Part shown: in pieces, positions 53,941 through 62,435 of the stretch
Position numbering within the stretch: the first letter of the stretch is position 1
Layout of the letters: each line of letters begins with the position of its first letter
Assembly (NCBI RefSeq): GCF_033304595.1
Contig: NZ_CP116341.1
Coordinates: 2,335,001-2,399,000, forward strand
Direction: 5' to 3'
Length of the DNA stretch: 64,000 bases
Source: Sporosarcina jeotgali
GTDB lineage: Bacteria > Bacillota > Bacilli > Bacillales_A > Planococcaceae
Translations under genes and position numbers: made by a program
The notes under the pieces: model-generated
Told to the model about the DNA's origin: nothing
The model's input: the letters and a program-made list of their open reading frames with translations, nothing else
Databases searched by the model: none

Positions 53941-53959
53941 TACCACTTTAAAGTGCGTA
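53941..53959. promoter_or_regulatory. Candidate operator between the HxlR and nitroreductase genes
   Basis: TACCACTTTAAAGTGCGTA contains the perfect palindrome CACTTTAAAGTG flanked by TAC and GTA arms. It lies about 30 bp upstream of a possible nitroreductase -10 (TATACT). Location and symmetry suggest the HxlR-protein binding site. Confidence 0.65.
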
Positions 53960-54051
53960 CTTCCAAGAAGAACGTTGGCTGACTATACTAATAGAGAAGT
54001 GAAGCCGGCCCTGAGAAAGCCCTTTACGCAAAAACTAAGGAGGAATTCATC

Positions 54052-54651
54052 TTGTCACAAACCTTTTTAAAGTCCGTTGAAAACCGCCGTTCCATTTATG
54101 CCATCAATAATGACCCGATTCTATCTGATGAAAAATTGGAGGAACTTATCCAGCATGCTGTCAAGCATACGCCATCTGCATTCAATTCGCAGACGGCACG
54201 TGTCGTTGTACTTTTAGGTGAACCAAGTAAACGGCTATGGGAAATCACGAGTGATACCTTAAAGAAAATTGTACCTGAAGAGAATTTTGAATCGACTGCA
54301 CAGCGCATGACAATGTTCGGCAGCGGCTATGGAACGATTCTGTTCTTTGAAGATATGCAAGTTGTCGAGTCTTTACAAGAACAATTCCAGGAATATAAAG
54401 ATAACTTCCCGACATGGTCACAGCAATCATCCGGCATGGTCCAGCACGTCATCTGGACTGCTTTATCTGATGAAGGATATGGTGCAAGTCTGCAGCACTA
54501 CAATCCATTGATTGACGATGCAGTAAAAGCTGAATGGGACCTTCCAGCTTCTTGGAAGCTCATGTCTCAAATGCCTTTCGGAAAAGTTGTCGCACCTGCG
54601 GGTGAAAAGGAATTTCTTCCAATCGAAGAGCGGTTGCACGTATTCAAATAA
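54052..54651 (+). CDS. Nitroreductase family protein
   Basis: A 199-residue FMN-dependent oxidoreductase. The ENRRSIYAI opening and PSAFNSQTARVVVL near residue 41 are the flavin-binding segments, and GYGASLQHYNPLID near residue 142 a second FMN contact. Such enzymes reduce quinones and nitro compounds or detoxify electrophiles with NAD(P)H. TTG 54052 follows AAGGAGGA by 8 nt. Divergent from the HxlR regulator, probably its repressor or activator. Confidence 0.92.
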   Translation: MSQTFLKSVENRRSIYAINNDPILSDEKLEELIQHAVKHTPSAFNSQTARVVVLLGEPSKRLWEITSDTLKKIVPEENFESTAQRMTMFGSGYGTILFFEDMQVVESLQEQFQEYKDNFPTWSQQSSGMVQHVIWTALSDEGYGASLQHYNPLIDDAVKAEWDLPASWKLMSQMPFGKVVAPAGEKEFLPIEERLHVFK

Positions 54652-54661
54652 ACGCAACCTC

Positions 54662-54703
54662 AAAAAACAGAGAACGCATCGAACGGTGCATTCTCTGTTT
54701 TTG
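54662..54703. terminator. Bidirectional terminator
   Basis: Stem AAACAGAGAA / TTCTCTGTTT with inner GCA/TGC and A/T-runs. Confidence 0.86.
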
Positions 54704-54711
54704 CGTGTTAG

Positions 54712-55038
54712 TTAACTTTCTGCTATGCGTTTGGCTGTCTCCCTGACAAAGTGTGTATAGGGTGTCTCCGGCAACTGCGCCATATTGGAATCTGCTATTT
54801 CAGCGAGCTCACGGGCGGACGCCAAATCCCCCAGTTGCTCCGCACACAGTGCAGCATAGGCATCTTTTTCATAATAGATGGAGAGGTCGAAGGGATGATG
54901 CACATTTTCACTGATGACAACTTTTTTCAGCATGTTCAATGCTTCCTCGAAGCGGCCCGCCCCGTAGAGCGCCTTCCCGCTTTCTAGCGCAAAAAGATTT
55001 TGGAAGAACTCATGCTCGGGAATAGGTCCCGTCAGCAA
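54712..55038 (-). pseudogene. TPR-like fragment with damaged 5' end
   Basis: A 108-codon frame with TPR-like helices (SGKALYGAGRFEEALNML and CAEQLGDLASARELAEIA). It lacks a ribosome site at TTG 55038. Upstream a second copy of TGCTGACGGGAC...GAGCAT with ATG 55078 opens 10 codons (MLTGLKIEHR) in another frame, 40 bp away. A 40-bp duplication that shifted the frame would explain this; alternatively it is an N-terminally truncated protein. Function not assignable. Confidence 0.5.
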
Positions 55039-55133
55039 TGTATGTTTAACGATGCTCTATTTTCAGTCCCGTCAGCATAAGCTCTCTAAAGCTTGATTGT
55101 CCTTGAATACCTTAAGAGAGCGAGGAGCCACCC

Positions 55134-55733
55134 TTGAAATGGAAACTGCTGCTAGCAGCTATTCTGGTTGTTACAGGCTTCATCGGTTATAAATTACTAG
55201 CTACTGATAAATCCTTACTCGATATATGCTTTCCTGCTGTTGTAGAAAAGACGGAAATCACCTTGCTGGATGCTTATTTTATCGCTATGGAAAAGGCGAA
55301 AGAATTCGATCCGAATCCTGAACTGATCTTTATGAATAGCGTAAATGATGGCGAAGTGAGCGGAGAAAATGGCAAGCGCGGGAATTGGCAAGGTGTCATA
55401 GCATTGGTGAATACCAATCAGCGGCTGTTATTCGTTATCGAGAAAGGAATATTAATCGATTTCAAAATGTTGGACGGAACTGAAGAGCCAACCATCAAAC
55501 CTTCTTCCATTAAAATTGACAGCAGCTTGATAGTAAAATCGGCAATCAAAGAATTCCAGCTGAAACCCGGGCCAAAGAGTGACTCGTTCTCCAACGGTTT
55601 TCATTTCCGTCTTATTAGGGACGCTGAAAATATATTCATCTCCGTGGATGGGTTGATCGACGGCAAGCAAGCTGAAATTTACTATAATCCTGAAACCGGT
55701 GAATATATGGGGAGAGTAGAAAGTAACTCATAA
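55134..55733 (+). CDS. Membrane-anchored PepSY-like protein, unknown
   Basis: A 199-residue protein with one N-terminal membrane segment (LLLAAILVVTGFIGYKLLA) and an exported domain. The end IYYNPETGEYMGRVE resembles the C-terminal strand of PepSY repeats, so it may be a divergent double-PepSY protein; such domains inhibit proteases or act in wall-associated sensing. TTG 55134 follows GAGGAG. It stands alone with its terminator. Confidence 0.7.
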   Translation: MKWKLLLAAILVVTGFIGYKLLATDKSLLDICFPAVVEKTEITLLDAYFIAMEKAKEFDPNPELIFMNSVNDGEVSGENGKRGNWQGVIALVNTNQRLLFVIEKGILIDFKMLDGTEEPTIKPSSIKIDSSLIVKSAIKEFQLKPGPKSDSFSNGFHFRLIRDAENIFISVDGLIDGKQAEIYYNPETGEYMGRVESNS

Positions 55734-55775
55734 AAAAAGCAGAGATCCACCAAACATGCGGATCTCTGCTTTTTC
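55733..55775. terminator. Bidirectional terminator
   Basis: Perfect stem AAGCAGAGATCC / GGATCTCTGCTT with A/T-runs. Confidence 0.9.
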
Positions 55776-55799
55776 ATCTGCTACTATACGATTGGACTA

Positions 55800-56819
55800 T
55801 TATTCTTCGAAAGATACTTCTTCAACGCTGCTTCCATCGGGGTTCATGCGATATAAAGCATTATCCGGATTGTTTTCGCCAAATGCACGATCGACTATGA
55901 AATACACTTTCCCATCAGCCCCATGTATTGGATACTCTGCATACGCGTTCAGATGGGTGAGTTGTGTAATACGTTGTGTGTCCCAATTATACGAGAACAA
56001 TTCGTATTCCAAAATCCCTTCATGATCCGTTCCTGCCACTGCTTGGTAAACGAGCTCAGAACGATCAGGAATAAGCACGAAATCGTAGAGATCCTGCGTA
56101 TCTTCTGGAATACTGATGACCATTTTATGGCCAGGATTGGATAAAGGAATTTTGAAAACACGGCCTTTTGTTTCAAAGGCATCTTCCTCAGTTTCCATAT
56201 CCGCATCATCATCCATTTGGATATAGACGGAGTCGTCTTCACTGGAAACTTGGAGAGAGGACATACTGTATTTATTCAACTCGGTGTGCTTCTGGTGCTT
56301 GCCGTTTTTCATCTGATAACTGTGTACATCATAGTCATGAGGATACAAAGTTGCTCCTGGTGAGTAATTAGAAAACTTATCAGCTTGTATGTAAAATAAT
56401 CGATTTTCATCTTTCGGATCAATCACCAGTTCCATTACGATGGCATCTCTAGTAAAAATAATATTATCCTCACCTGATTCTATGTCAACTTGGTGGAGTG
56501 TACTTTTACTATCTTCGTCAAACTCTTTATCCGAATTCACATAAAGCACTGTTTTTCCACCGGGCATCACCGCGATATCTAAAATTGTCCGATCTGCTGG
56601 AAGCTGTACGACTTGTCTTAACTGATCGGATTTCACGTATAGCGTCGGTTTCCCTCTTTCGTATGTGACATACGCGATATCTCCTTGTGCCGATACGTCA
56701 AATTGTCCCGTCAGCCCTTGCTGTTTTTCTTCATCTGGAATGCTGTAAGCGAAGCCCAGCAACAGACACGCTCCAGTTACGAGTACAATGATACTAGCAG
56801 GCAGAATCGTTTTCCTCAA
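55800..56819 (-). CDS. Membrane-anchored beta-propeller-like (TolB-like) protein
   Basis: A 339-residue protein: an N-terminal membrane anchor (ILPASIIVLVTGACLLLGFA) and an exported domain with repeated strands such as GDIAYVTYERGKPTLYV, GGKTVLYVNSD and DGKVYFIVDRA, which suggest a WD40/TolB-type propeller. TTG 56819 follows GGAGGGAGG and overlaps the stop of the preceding membrane protein (TTGA), so the pair is translationally coupled. Function unknown; possibly a surface sensor working with that membrane partner. Confidence 0.75.
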   Translation of the reverse strand: MRKTILPASIIVLVTGACLLLGFAYSIPDEEKQQGLTGQFDVSAQGDIAYVTYERGKPTLYVKSDQLRQVVQLPADRTILDIAVMPGGKTVLYVNSDKEFDEDSKSTLHQVDIESGEDNIIFTRDAIVMELVIDPKDENRLFYIQADKFSNYSPGATLYPHDYDVHSYQMKNGKHQKHTELNKYSMSSLQVSSEDDSVYIQMDDDADMETEEDAFETKGRVFKIPLSNPGHKMVISIPEDTQDLYDFVLIPDRSELVYQAVAGTDHEGILEYELFSYNWDTQRITQLTHLNAYAEYPIHGADGKVYFIVDRAFGENNPDNALYRMNPDGSSVEEVSFEE

Positions 56820-57463
56820 AGTCCTCCCTCCCCTGCTACTGACTTCCAAATCAAAATCAGCAAAACTGGCATCAGAATCTGTATAACAGCAACCGTATAC
56901 GCAATCCACCTGCGCTGTACTTTTAATGCCTTCATCTGAATGAGGTAAAGGATTCCATAAATCACAAGTGGGATAAACAACTTCCAAATCGAGCCGTTTC
57001 CATCTTCACTGAACAAAAAGAATATGTATAAGAAGTACAACGTACCCAATGTTACCGCAATGCCACTCGTAATGCTGAGAGCATGCAGCACCTTAGCAAT
57101 AGTTGCCGATTCGGCACTCAGAGTTGTCTGATAGATGCCGAAGACGATACCAGCTAATAACAAATAACCAATGATCGTAAGAAAGCTTGAATACATATCA
57201 TCCATACCAGATGCAAGAAATGTTCCGCAGCCCGCTGCTAAGCCCGTCAACACAAGCAATGTATTTTGCACTGCACGTGTGTTCATCCAACCCCTTGGAT
57301 GGGTGGAGCTGAATAGAAGTGCGGAACTTATTAAAACACCAATGAGCAGCCACCTCATATAGGCATCTCCCAGTGTGAATAACCCAGCGAGATACACGGT
57401 GTACGTAAATAGAAGTGAACTGATGGACAGGCTAAATGGCAGCTTTAGTAAATAAGATCTCAT
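56816..57463 (-). CDS. Polytopic membrane protein, unknown
   Basis: A 215-residue protein with six or seven membrane segments and almost no soluble part. No motif recognised. ATG 57463 is 7 nt after GAGGGG; a GTG at 57478 is before the site. Directly coupled to the propeller-like gene, with which it probably forms a two-component membrane unit. Confidence 0.75.
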   Translation of the reverse strand: MRSYLLKLPFSLSISSLLFTYTVYLAGLFTLGDAYMRWLLIGVLISSALLFSSTHPRGWMNTRAVQNTLLVLTGLAAGCGTFLASGMDDMYSSFLTIIGYLLLAGIVFGIYQTTLSAESATIAKVLHALSITSGIAVTLGTLYFLYIFFLFSEDGNGSIWKLFIPLVIYGILYLIQMKALKVQRRWIAYTVAVIQILMPVLLILIWKSVAGEGGL

Positions 57464-57583
57464 GGATTGACCCCTCACAATACGTTGAACACATTTTTTT
57501 CAGATTACCATTACGTCCGGCTTGTGACAATGACACTTCTAGTTCAGCAAGCTGAATAAAATTGAATTCAAGCCAGTCGCTCT

Positions 57584-57730
57584 CTATCGGTGATTATCGA
57601 AATGCTGTTTCCGTTTATTTCTTCTAACAAGCAAAAATACAATTAAAACTATAATCATCACCGTGACACCTAAAGAAATCAGTGTGAAGATCATATCCCC
57701 TAAGTTAAACGTGCTATTTATGATTTCTAT
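57584..57730 (-). CDS. DUF4083-like small membrane protein with ATA in place of a start codon
   Basis: A 48-codon frame encoding STFNLGDMIFTLISLGVTVM and a second hydrophobic part followed by a basic VRRNKRKQ tail, similar to the DUF4083 family of small membrane proteins. AAGGAGG is 8 nt before the first codon, but that codon is ATA; the nearest in-frame ATG is at codon 13 without a ribosome site. Either ATA starts translation weakly, or a start codon has been lost by a G-to-A change and this is a recent pseudogene. Confidence 0.6.
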   Translation of the reverse strand: MEIINSTFNLGDMIFTLISLGVTVMIIVLIVFLLVRRNKRKQHFDNHR

Positions 57731-57886
57731 TTTTCTCTCCTCCTTTGATTGGACAAGGATTTTTATTTAATTGGATCAAGAAATTCTTTTATTGGTTAAT
57801 ATCTTTCACCAATTAGAGAACTAAATATTTTTCATTTTATCCATACTATAGCTTTCCTAAGTGAATGGAAGTTCTGCAAACTCATT

Positions 57887-58051
57887 TTACGACTGCTCAT
57901 TGTCTTTATTATAGATCTTTTTGAGTGTCGTGTTGATGTTAATTAAAGCGATTAATATAAAGCCGAGCATGATGAACGTGACCAATTCCCCTGTAAAAAA
58001 GGATACAATCCCCAATAGTAAGGCATATGTTCCGTACCACTTGGTATTCAT
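57887..58051 (-). CDS. Small two-segment membrane protein, unknown
   Basis: A 54-residue protein with two hydrophobic segments (YALLLGIVSFFTG and LVTFIMLGFILIALINI) and a charged C-terminus. ATG 58051 follows GAGGG by 7 nt. It lies in the same orientation as the DUF4083-like gene, 156 bp away. Family not recognised. Confidence 0.7.
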   Translation of the reverse strand: MNTKWYGTYALLLGIVSFFTGELVTFIMLGFILIALININTTLKKIYNKDNEQS

Positions 58052-58145
58052 AGACAAACCCTCAATTCGTTTACTGACTGCAAAAACAATTGTAACATTT
58101 TTCTAAATAAACGTGAACTTCAATTTTCTATTGATTAATTGACTA

Positions 58146-58185
58146 TAAAATCCCGTCGCCTGAAGTATCCAGGAGCAACGGGATT
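58146..58185 (-). terminator. Terminator after the ankyrin gene
   Basis: Stem AAATCCCGT / ACGGGATTT with inner pairing; T-rich on the minus strand. Confidence 0.75.
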
Positions 58186-58194
58186 TCACGATAG

Positions 58195-58884
58195 TTACTG
58201 TGCTGATTCCAAAATATCCACGATTTCTAAGTATCCCTTATCCTTCGCATGTTGGAGAGGAGTGATGCCATCCTTATCTGTGATTGACGGATCCGCACCG
58301 TGTTTCAGCAGAATTTTAATAATTTCTTGATGCTGAATGCCCCCATCACTTAACACAATAGCTTCCATAAGGGCAGTCCATCCAAGATCATTCACATGAT
58401 TCACATCCACCTTCGTCTCATTCAGCAGGGCATCTACCATTTCAACATGACCGCGCTCAGCCGCTGGAATGACGGCGACTCCGCCATACCGATTTGTGAG
58501 GGCAGCGTCCGCTCCTGCTTCGTTCGCAAAGCGCATAATATCGATATAGCCTTCTGCTCCTGCATAGAGGAAACAATTGTTTTGCATGTTGTCCTGTATG
58601 TCAACATCCGCCCCTGCATCCAATAGCGCTTTGACGGTGGGTGCGTCGTTATTGTACGTAGCAATCATAAGTGCGGTTCTTCCTTCGCTGTCTTGAGTAT
58701 TCAACTCTGCATTTTGCTCTATCAGTTCCTTCACTTTCTTTGTATCCTGCTGATTGGCAGCATCTACTAGTTCAGTTGTCATTGAATCTCCTCCTTGTTT
58801 AGTCTCGGTATTCCCGTCTTTTCCGTCAGGCACCCATCCCGTGATGAGACTGGCTGCCAGACCTGCTAAGATAAGCCTACGCAT
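58195..58884 (-). CDS. Ankyrin-repeat protein with a defective lipobox
   Basis: A 229-residue protein with about five ankyrin repeats (EGRTALMIATYNNDAPTVKA, ALLDAGADVDIQD, GHVEMVDALL, GWTALMEAI, DGITPLQHAKDKGYLEIVDI). The N-terminus MRRLILAGLAASLITGW looks like a lipoprotein signal, yet the position of the essential cysteine is Trp (TGG, one base from TGC or TGT). It may be exported without lipid or stay as an uncleaved anchor. ATG 58884 overlaps the end of the VOC gene by 8 nt. Ankyrin proteins mediate protein contacts; the target is unknown. Confidence 0.82.
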   Translation of the reverse strand: MRRLILAGLAASLITGWVPDGKDGNTETKQGGDSMTTELVDAANQQDTKKVKELIEQNAELNTQDSEGRTALMIATYNNDAPTVKALLDAGADVDIQDNMQNNCFLYAGAEGYIDIMRFANEAGADAALTNRYGGVAVIPAAERGHVEMVDALLNETKVDVNHVNDLGWTALMEAIVLSDGGIQHQEIIKILLKHGADPSITDKDGITPLQHAKDKGYLEIVDILESAQ

Positions 58885-59293
58885 CGGCAGTTCGAGATTC
58901 ATTCGGAGCAACGATTTCTACCTTCATCCGGTCGGGATCTTCAAAATAGACTGCATAATGAGATTCACCGCCTGCAAACGGATGGGTATCCGGATAAAGA
59001 GTTCTCACGTTACGATTTTTCAGTTGACTGGTGATCAAGTCCACGTGCTCTTTCGACTCCGCATGAAATGCTAAATGATTCAATCCGGTACGGCACCGAT
59101 GGTACGGAACATCCAGAAATCGCTCTTCAGTTTGAACAAAAACGAGATACGTTTCCCCAAGTTTCCAACTCTTCCCCTTCGGCCAATCCTGGTACACTGT
59201 GTAGCCCAGTTCTTCCAGCAGCCACCCCCAAAATTCCACAGAGCGTTCCAAATTCGAAACGTATAATTCAATATGATGAAGCACTCCTTTCAC
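58877..59293 (-). CDS. VOC superfamily (glyoxalase-like) protein
   Basis: A 138-residue single-domain vicinal-oxygen-chelate protein. HHIELYVSNLERSVEFW at the N-terminus and GLNHLAFHAESKEHVD near residue 70 supply metal histidines, and YFEDPDRMKVEIVAP near the end the conserved glutamate. These enzymes act on small molecules or confer resistance (fosfomycin, bleomycin, methylglyoxal); no specific one can be chosen. GTG 59293 follows GGGGGA by 7 nt. It is followed by the overlapping ankyrin gene. Confidence 0.88.
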   Translation of the reverse strand: MKGVLHHIELYVSNLERSVEFWGWLLEELGYTVYQDWPKGKSWKLGETYLVFVQTEERFLDVPYHRCRTGLNHLAFHAESKEHVDLITSQLKNRNVRTLYPDTHPFAGGESHYAVYFEDPDRMKVEIVAPNESRTADA

Positions 59294-59310
59294 AAGCAGT
59301 TCCCCCTTTT

Positions 59311-59349
59311 GAAAAACGCCCGCTAATCTATTGAATAGCGGACGTTTTC
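59311..59349 (-). terminator. Terminator after the BceB-like gene
   Basis: Stem ACGTCCGCTA / TAGCGGGCGT with TTTTTC on the minus strand. Confidence 0.85.
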
Positions 59350-59359
59350 GATATTTTTA

Positions 59360-61276
59360 TTATAACGCAGCTTTGATCGTTTTCCGATAATAGCCGACGG
59401 TCAAGAACGCAAACACTAAATAGATTGCAATATATACAGACATTGCAATGACGGTCGGTACCGTAACATCACTCATGAAGATGAACGAAGCGGATTTCAA
59501 TGCGAAAATCGAATGCACTAATCCTATCAGAAGTGGCAGTCCGAATACGAATAGTTGCTTCTTAATAACGCCTCTCATAATTTCCTGAACACTGAATCCT
59601 AACTGGCGCAACGTCGTGTAACTCGCTTTTTCTTGTTCTGCTTCCGTCATCTGCTTGAAGTAGAGAATACTTCCTGTTGAGATGAGGAACACGAGACCTA
59701 GGAATCCGGCAATGAAGATGAGCATGCCGCTAGACTGGAGCGTGTTTTGGTATTGCGTATAGTAGTCGAGTCTTTTTCCAGAACTTTCGATTTCATTGTA
59801 AAGTTCCGTTGCTTCTTTAAACTGTTCTTTACTTTGTAAATTGATTGCAACAGTATTGATTTCAGCGATTTCACCTGATTCTTTATATCCTGAACGGATC
59901 GTCTGGAATAGCTCATCTTTTACGACGATCATCGACGCAAAGTCATAATCGTTGAAGGCATTACCTTCTGCAAATCGTTCAATCGCAACGTTTTTGTTCA
60001 AACCTTCGGGTTCAAGTATAAGATTAACCGGAGTTTCCACAGACTTCAGCATCCAATGGGTGTAACCGGCCATCAAAACACCCGACTGAAGGTCATTCAC
60101 TTCAATCGTCAACCCCGCTTTACTTAATTGACTTTCGCTTACGACTCGAAGTAGCACATCCTTATAATAAAGCATAGGATTCAGTTCCTTTTCATAGTCA
60201 CCCTTTAATTCAATTCCTTCGATATCAGAAGCATGATATGAAATATCCGCCTTATCAAGCAATGTCAGAAACTGATCCGATGCGGAGGGATCACCGACGA
60301 TCATATAATCGAACGGCTCCATTAAACGGCTTTCTTTTCCCGATGAATAGTAAGTTGAGTACGCAGCAGCAATCATGGTCAGCGTCATTGCAGATAACAC
60401 CGTAATAATCGTCAACGAATTCGCATTGGCTTTCAACCGGTGAATCAATGGCGCCAGTGACAAACTGTTCGACAAACCGAGGTGTCCATTTTTGGATGTT
60501 CTGATTTGGAATAACGCCCAGCCAATCGTCACACGGAACAGCAGATACGTTCCGAGAATGACAGAAACTAATACGACAATTATATAGAAAAACAGCATGC
60601 TGTTAAGCATATGTCCAGATAGCCAATAACCGAAGCCAATTAAAACAATGCCTAAAATCCCGAATACAGCGTAAACAACTGTTTTCGGCTTTTTAATACG
60701 TTCTCCGGACTGATCCACCTTAAACAGCTCAAGCAATGTACTGCGTTTCACTGCGACTGCCATTTGCAGTGAGGTTAGCACGAGCAGCGTGACAAACACG
60801 AGGATCGTTTGCAGTATCGCAGCTCCGGAAAATGATAACGTCAACACGCCATCTATCCCTATAAGTTTCATCAACAGCAGTAAAAATACTCTGGAAACAA
60901 GCAAGCCGAGACCGATTCCAATAGCGAGTGCTCCTGTTCCAAGCAGCAAGTTCTCTGTCACCAACATCCGGGTTACTGTGAATTTCGACAAACCGATCAG
61001 CTGATAAAGCCCTACTTCACGACTCTTGCGTTTCAAGAAAATAGAATTTGCATACAGCAGGAATACGCCCGAGATGAACAGTAAGAGAATTCCTGCCGCT
61101 TTAAAGCCCGATGCCATTTTAAAAGAAGTATCCGTCTGCTCCAATACCGATGCGTCATGCTGCAGCGAAGCGAATACAAAATACAACACAACACTTAAAA
61201 TCAACGCAAAAAAGTATAAATAGTAATGTTTCAGGTTTTTCCGCATACTGCGGACAACGAGATCAAAGAGCGTCAA
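59360..61276 (-). CDS. Bce-type peptide antibiotic ABC transporter permease (BceB-like)
   Basis: A 638-residue FtsX-family permease with ten membrane segments and a large extracellular domain between segments 7 and 8 (about residues 315-520), the hallmark of BceB/YxdM/YtsD proteins. That domain contacts the peptide-lipid II complex and the kinase. TTG 61276 follows GGAGGTG and overlaps the ATPase stop by 14 nt. It probably confers resistance to bacitracin, lantibiotics or other cell-wall peptides; the ligand is unknown. Confidence 0.9.
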   Translation of the reverse strand: MTLFDLVVRSMRKNLKHYYLYFFALILSVVLYFVFASLQHDASVLEQTDTSFKMASGFKAAGILLLFISGVFLLYANSIFLKRKSREVGLYQLIGLSKFTVTRMLVTENLLLGTGALAIGIGLGLLVSRVFLLLLMKLIGIDGVLTLSFSGAAILQTILVFVTLLVLTSLQMAVAVKRSTLLELFKVDQSGERIKKPKTVVYAVFGILGIVLIGFGYWLSGHMLNSMLFFYIIVVLVSVILGTYLLFRVTIGWALFQIRTSKNGHLGLSNSLSLAPLIHRLKANANSLTIITVLSAMTLTMIAAAYSTYYSSGKESRLMEPFDYMIVGDPSASDQFLTLLDKADISYHASDIEGIELKGDYEKELNPMLYYKDVLLRVVSESQLSKAGLTIEVNDLQSGVLMAGYTHWMLKSVETPVNLILEPEGLNKNVAIERFAEGNAFNDYDFASMIVVKDELFQTIRSGYKESGEIAEINTVAINLQSKEQFKEATELYNEIESSGKRLDYYTQYQNTLQSSGMLIFIAGFLGLVFLISTGSILYFKQMTEAEQEKASYTTLRQLGFSVQEIMRGVIKKQLFVFGLPLLIGLVHSIFALKSASFIFMSDVTVPTVIAMSVYIAIYLVFAFLTVGYYRKTIKAAL

Positions 61277-62039
61277 CGCTGTCACCTCCAAGAATCCCTT
61301 GCACTTTCAGGATTTCTTGAAAGAACTGCTGCCTCGTCTGTTCCCCGCGATACAGCTCGGAGTAAATCGTACCGTCTTTCAGAAATACAACACGGTTGCA
61401 GTAGCTCGATGCGACGGGATCGTGTGTCACCATCATAATCGTAACATCCCGCTCGTCGTTCACTTGTGCCAATGTTCCGAGCAGCGATGCGGCTGATTTC
61501 GAATCGAGCGCACCTGTCGGCTCATCCGCAAAAACAATTGAAGGTTCGTTGATCAAAGCCCGTGCAGCAGAAGTCCGCTGCTTTTGGCCGCCTGAAATTT
61601 CACCAGGGTATTTGCTCGCTAACTCCGTAATCCCTAAAGTACGAGCAATCGATTTGAAGCGATCTTCCGCCACGACACGTTTCACGTTCCCAACTGAAAT
61701 TGGCAGTAAAATATTTTCTTTCACAGTCAATGTATCGAGCAGATTATAATCCTGGAAGATGAACCCGAGCTGATCGCGTCTGAACTGCGATAGTTTGCGG
61801 TCGTTCATTGATGAAATATCTGTTCCATTTATTTTAATCGATCCTTCCGTTGTCCGGTCGATAGTTGCCAAGACATTCAATAACGTCGTCTTTCCGGCAC
61901 CTGAAGGACCCATGATTCCGACGAATTCGCCTTCCATCACACGGAAATCCAATCCTTTTAAAACCTGCTGCACTTGTCCGCGCGTTCCGAACGATTTCCG
62001 AATCGAAACCGCTTCTAACATAGTAGTTTTTTGTGACAC
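61263..62039 (-). CDS. Bce-type ABC transporter ATPase (BceA-like)
   Basis: A 258-residue ATPase of the MacB/BceA family: Walker [12 protein letters not shown] near residue 43, signature EISGGQKQR, Walker [12 protein letters not shown] and H-loop MMVTHDP. GTG 62039 follows GGAGG by 8 nt. It is coupled to the permease and preceded by a 395-bp region with an inverted repeat that should be the response-regulator site, as well as a repeat array. Confidence 0.92.
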   Translation of the reverse strand: MSQKTTMLEAVSIRKSFGTRGQVQQVLKGLDFRVMEGEFVGIMGPSGAGKTTLLNVLATIDRTTEGSIKINGTDISSMNDRKLSQFRRDQLGFIFQDYNLLDTLTVKENILLPISVGNVKRVVAEDRFKSIARTLGITELASKYPGEISGGQKQRTSAARALINEPSIVFADEPTGALDSKSAASLLGTLAQVNDERDVTIMMVTHDPVASSYCNRVVFLKDGTIYSELYRGEQTRQQFFQEILKVQGILGGDSVDAL

Positions 62040-62107
62040 TTAAAACGCCTCCTTGTTTCTATACACTTACTTTACGTCAGAAAATCAGTGGAGTCGTTCG
62101 ATTTGAA

Positions 62108-62142
62108 TGACAAACTGTACGCGCAACCTTACAGTTTTGTCA
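62108..62142. promoter_or_regulatory. Inverted repeat, candidate BceR-type operator
   Basis: TGACAAACTGTA (62108-62119) and TACAGTTTTGTCA (62130-62142) form an inverted repeat with a 10-bp spacer. On the minus strand TGACA-AAAC-TGTAA fits the TNACA-N4-TGTAA pattern reported for BceR/YxdJ-type regulators. It lies about 70-100 bp upstream of the ATPase gene it should activate. Confidence 0.75.
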
Positions 62143-62240
62143 CTTACGGGCTGCATCTAAGTTATTTTGCTTGAAGTATGCATAGTTATCCAAATTCTGG
62201 TGATGTCTAAGTATACTCTTAACCAAATAAAGCTAAATCC

Positions 62241-62435
62241 AGCTCATTAACCAGGAATTGTGATCATAAATCCCGGATTCCGCTCATAAACTAGGAAATG
62301 TGATCATAAATCTAAAATTCCGCTCATAAAACTGAAAATGTGATCATAAACCCCTATTTCCGCTCATAACCAAGAGAATGTGATCATAAATCCCGAATTC
62401 CGCTCATAAACCCGCGAGTGTAATCATAAACCACG
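62241..62435. repeat. 20-bp phased array of two alternating unit types
   Basis: From 62241 to 62430 a 10-bp core recurs every 20 bp without exception (62241, 62261, 62281 up to 62421). Two types alternate: CGCTCATAAA preceded by TTC, and TGATCATAAA preceded by ATG; first and last units are degenerate. The 7 bp between cores vary. Ten units fill most of the gap between the kinase stop and the ATPase promoter region. Period 20 is not a multiple of three, so it is not coding. Confidence 0.93.

Noticed and set aside
62241-62435. CRISPR array
   Set aside because: Cores are 10-13 bp with 7-bp fillers, far shorter than CRISPR repeats and spacers, two core types alternate, and no cas genes are near.
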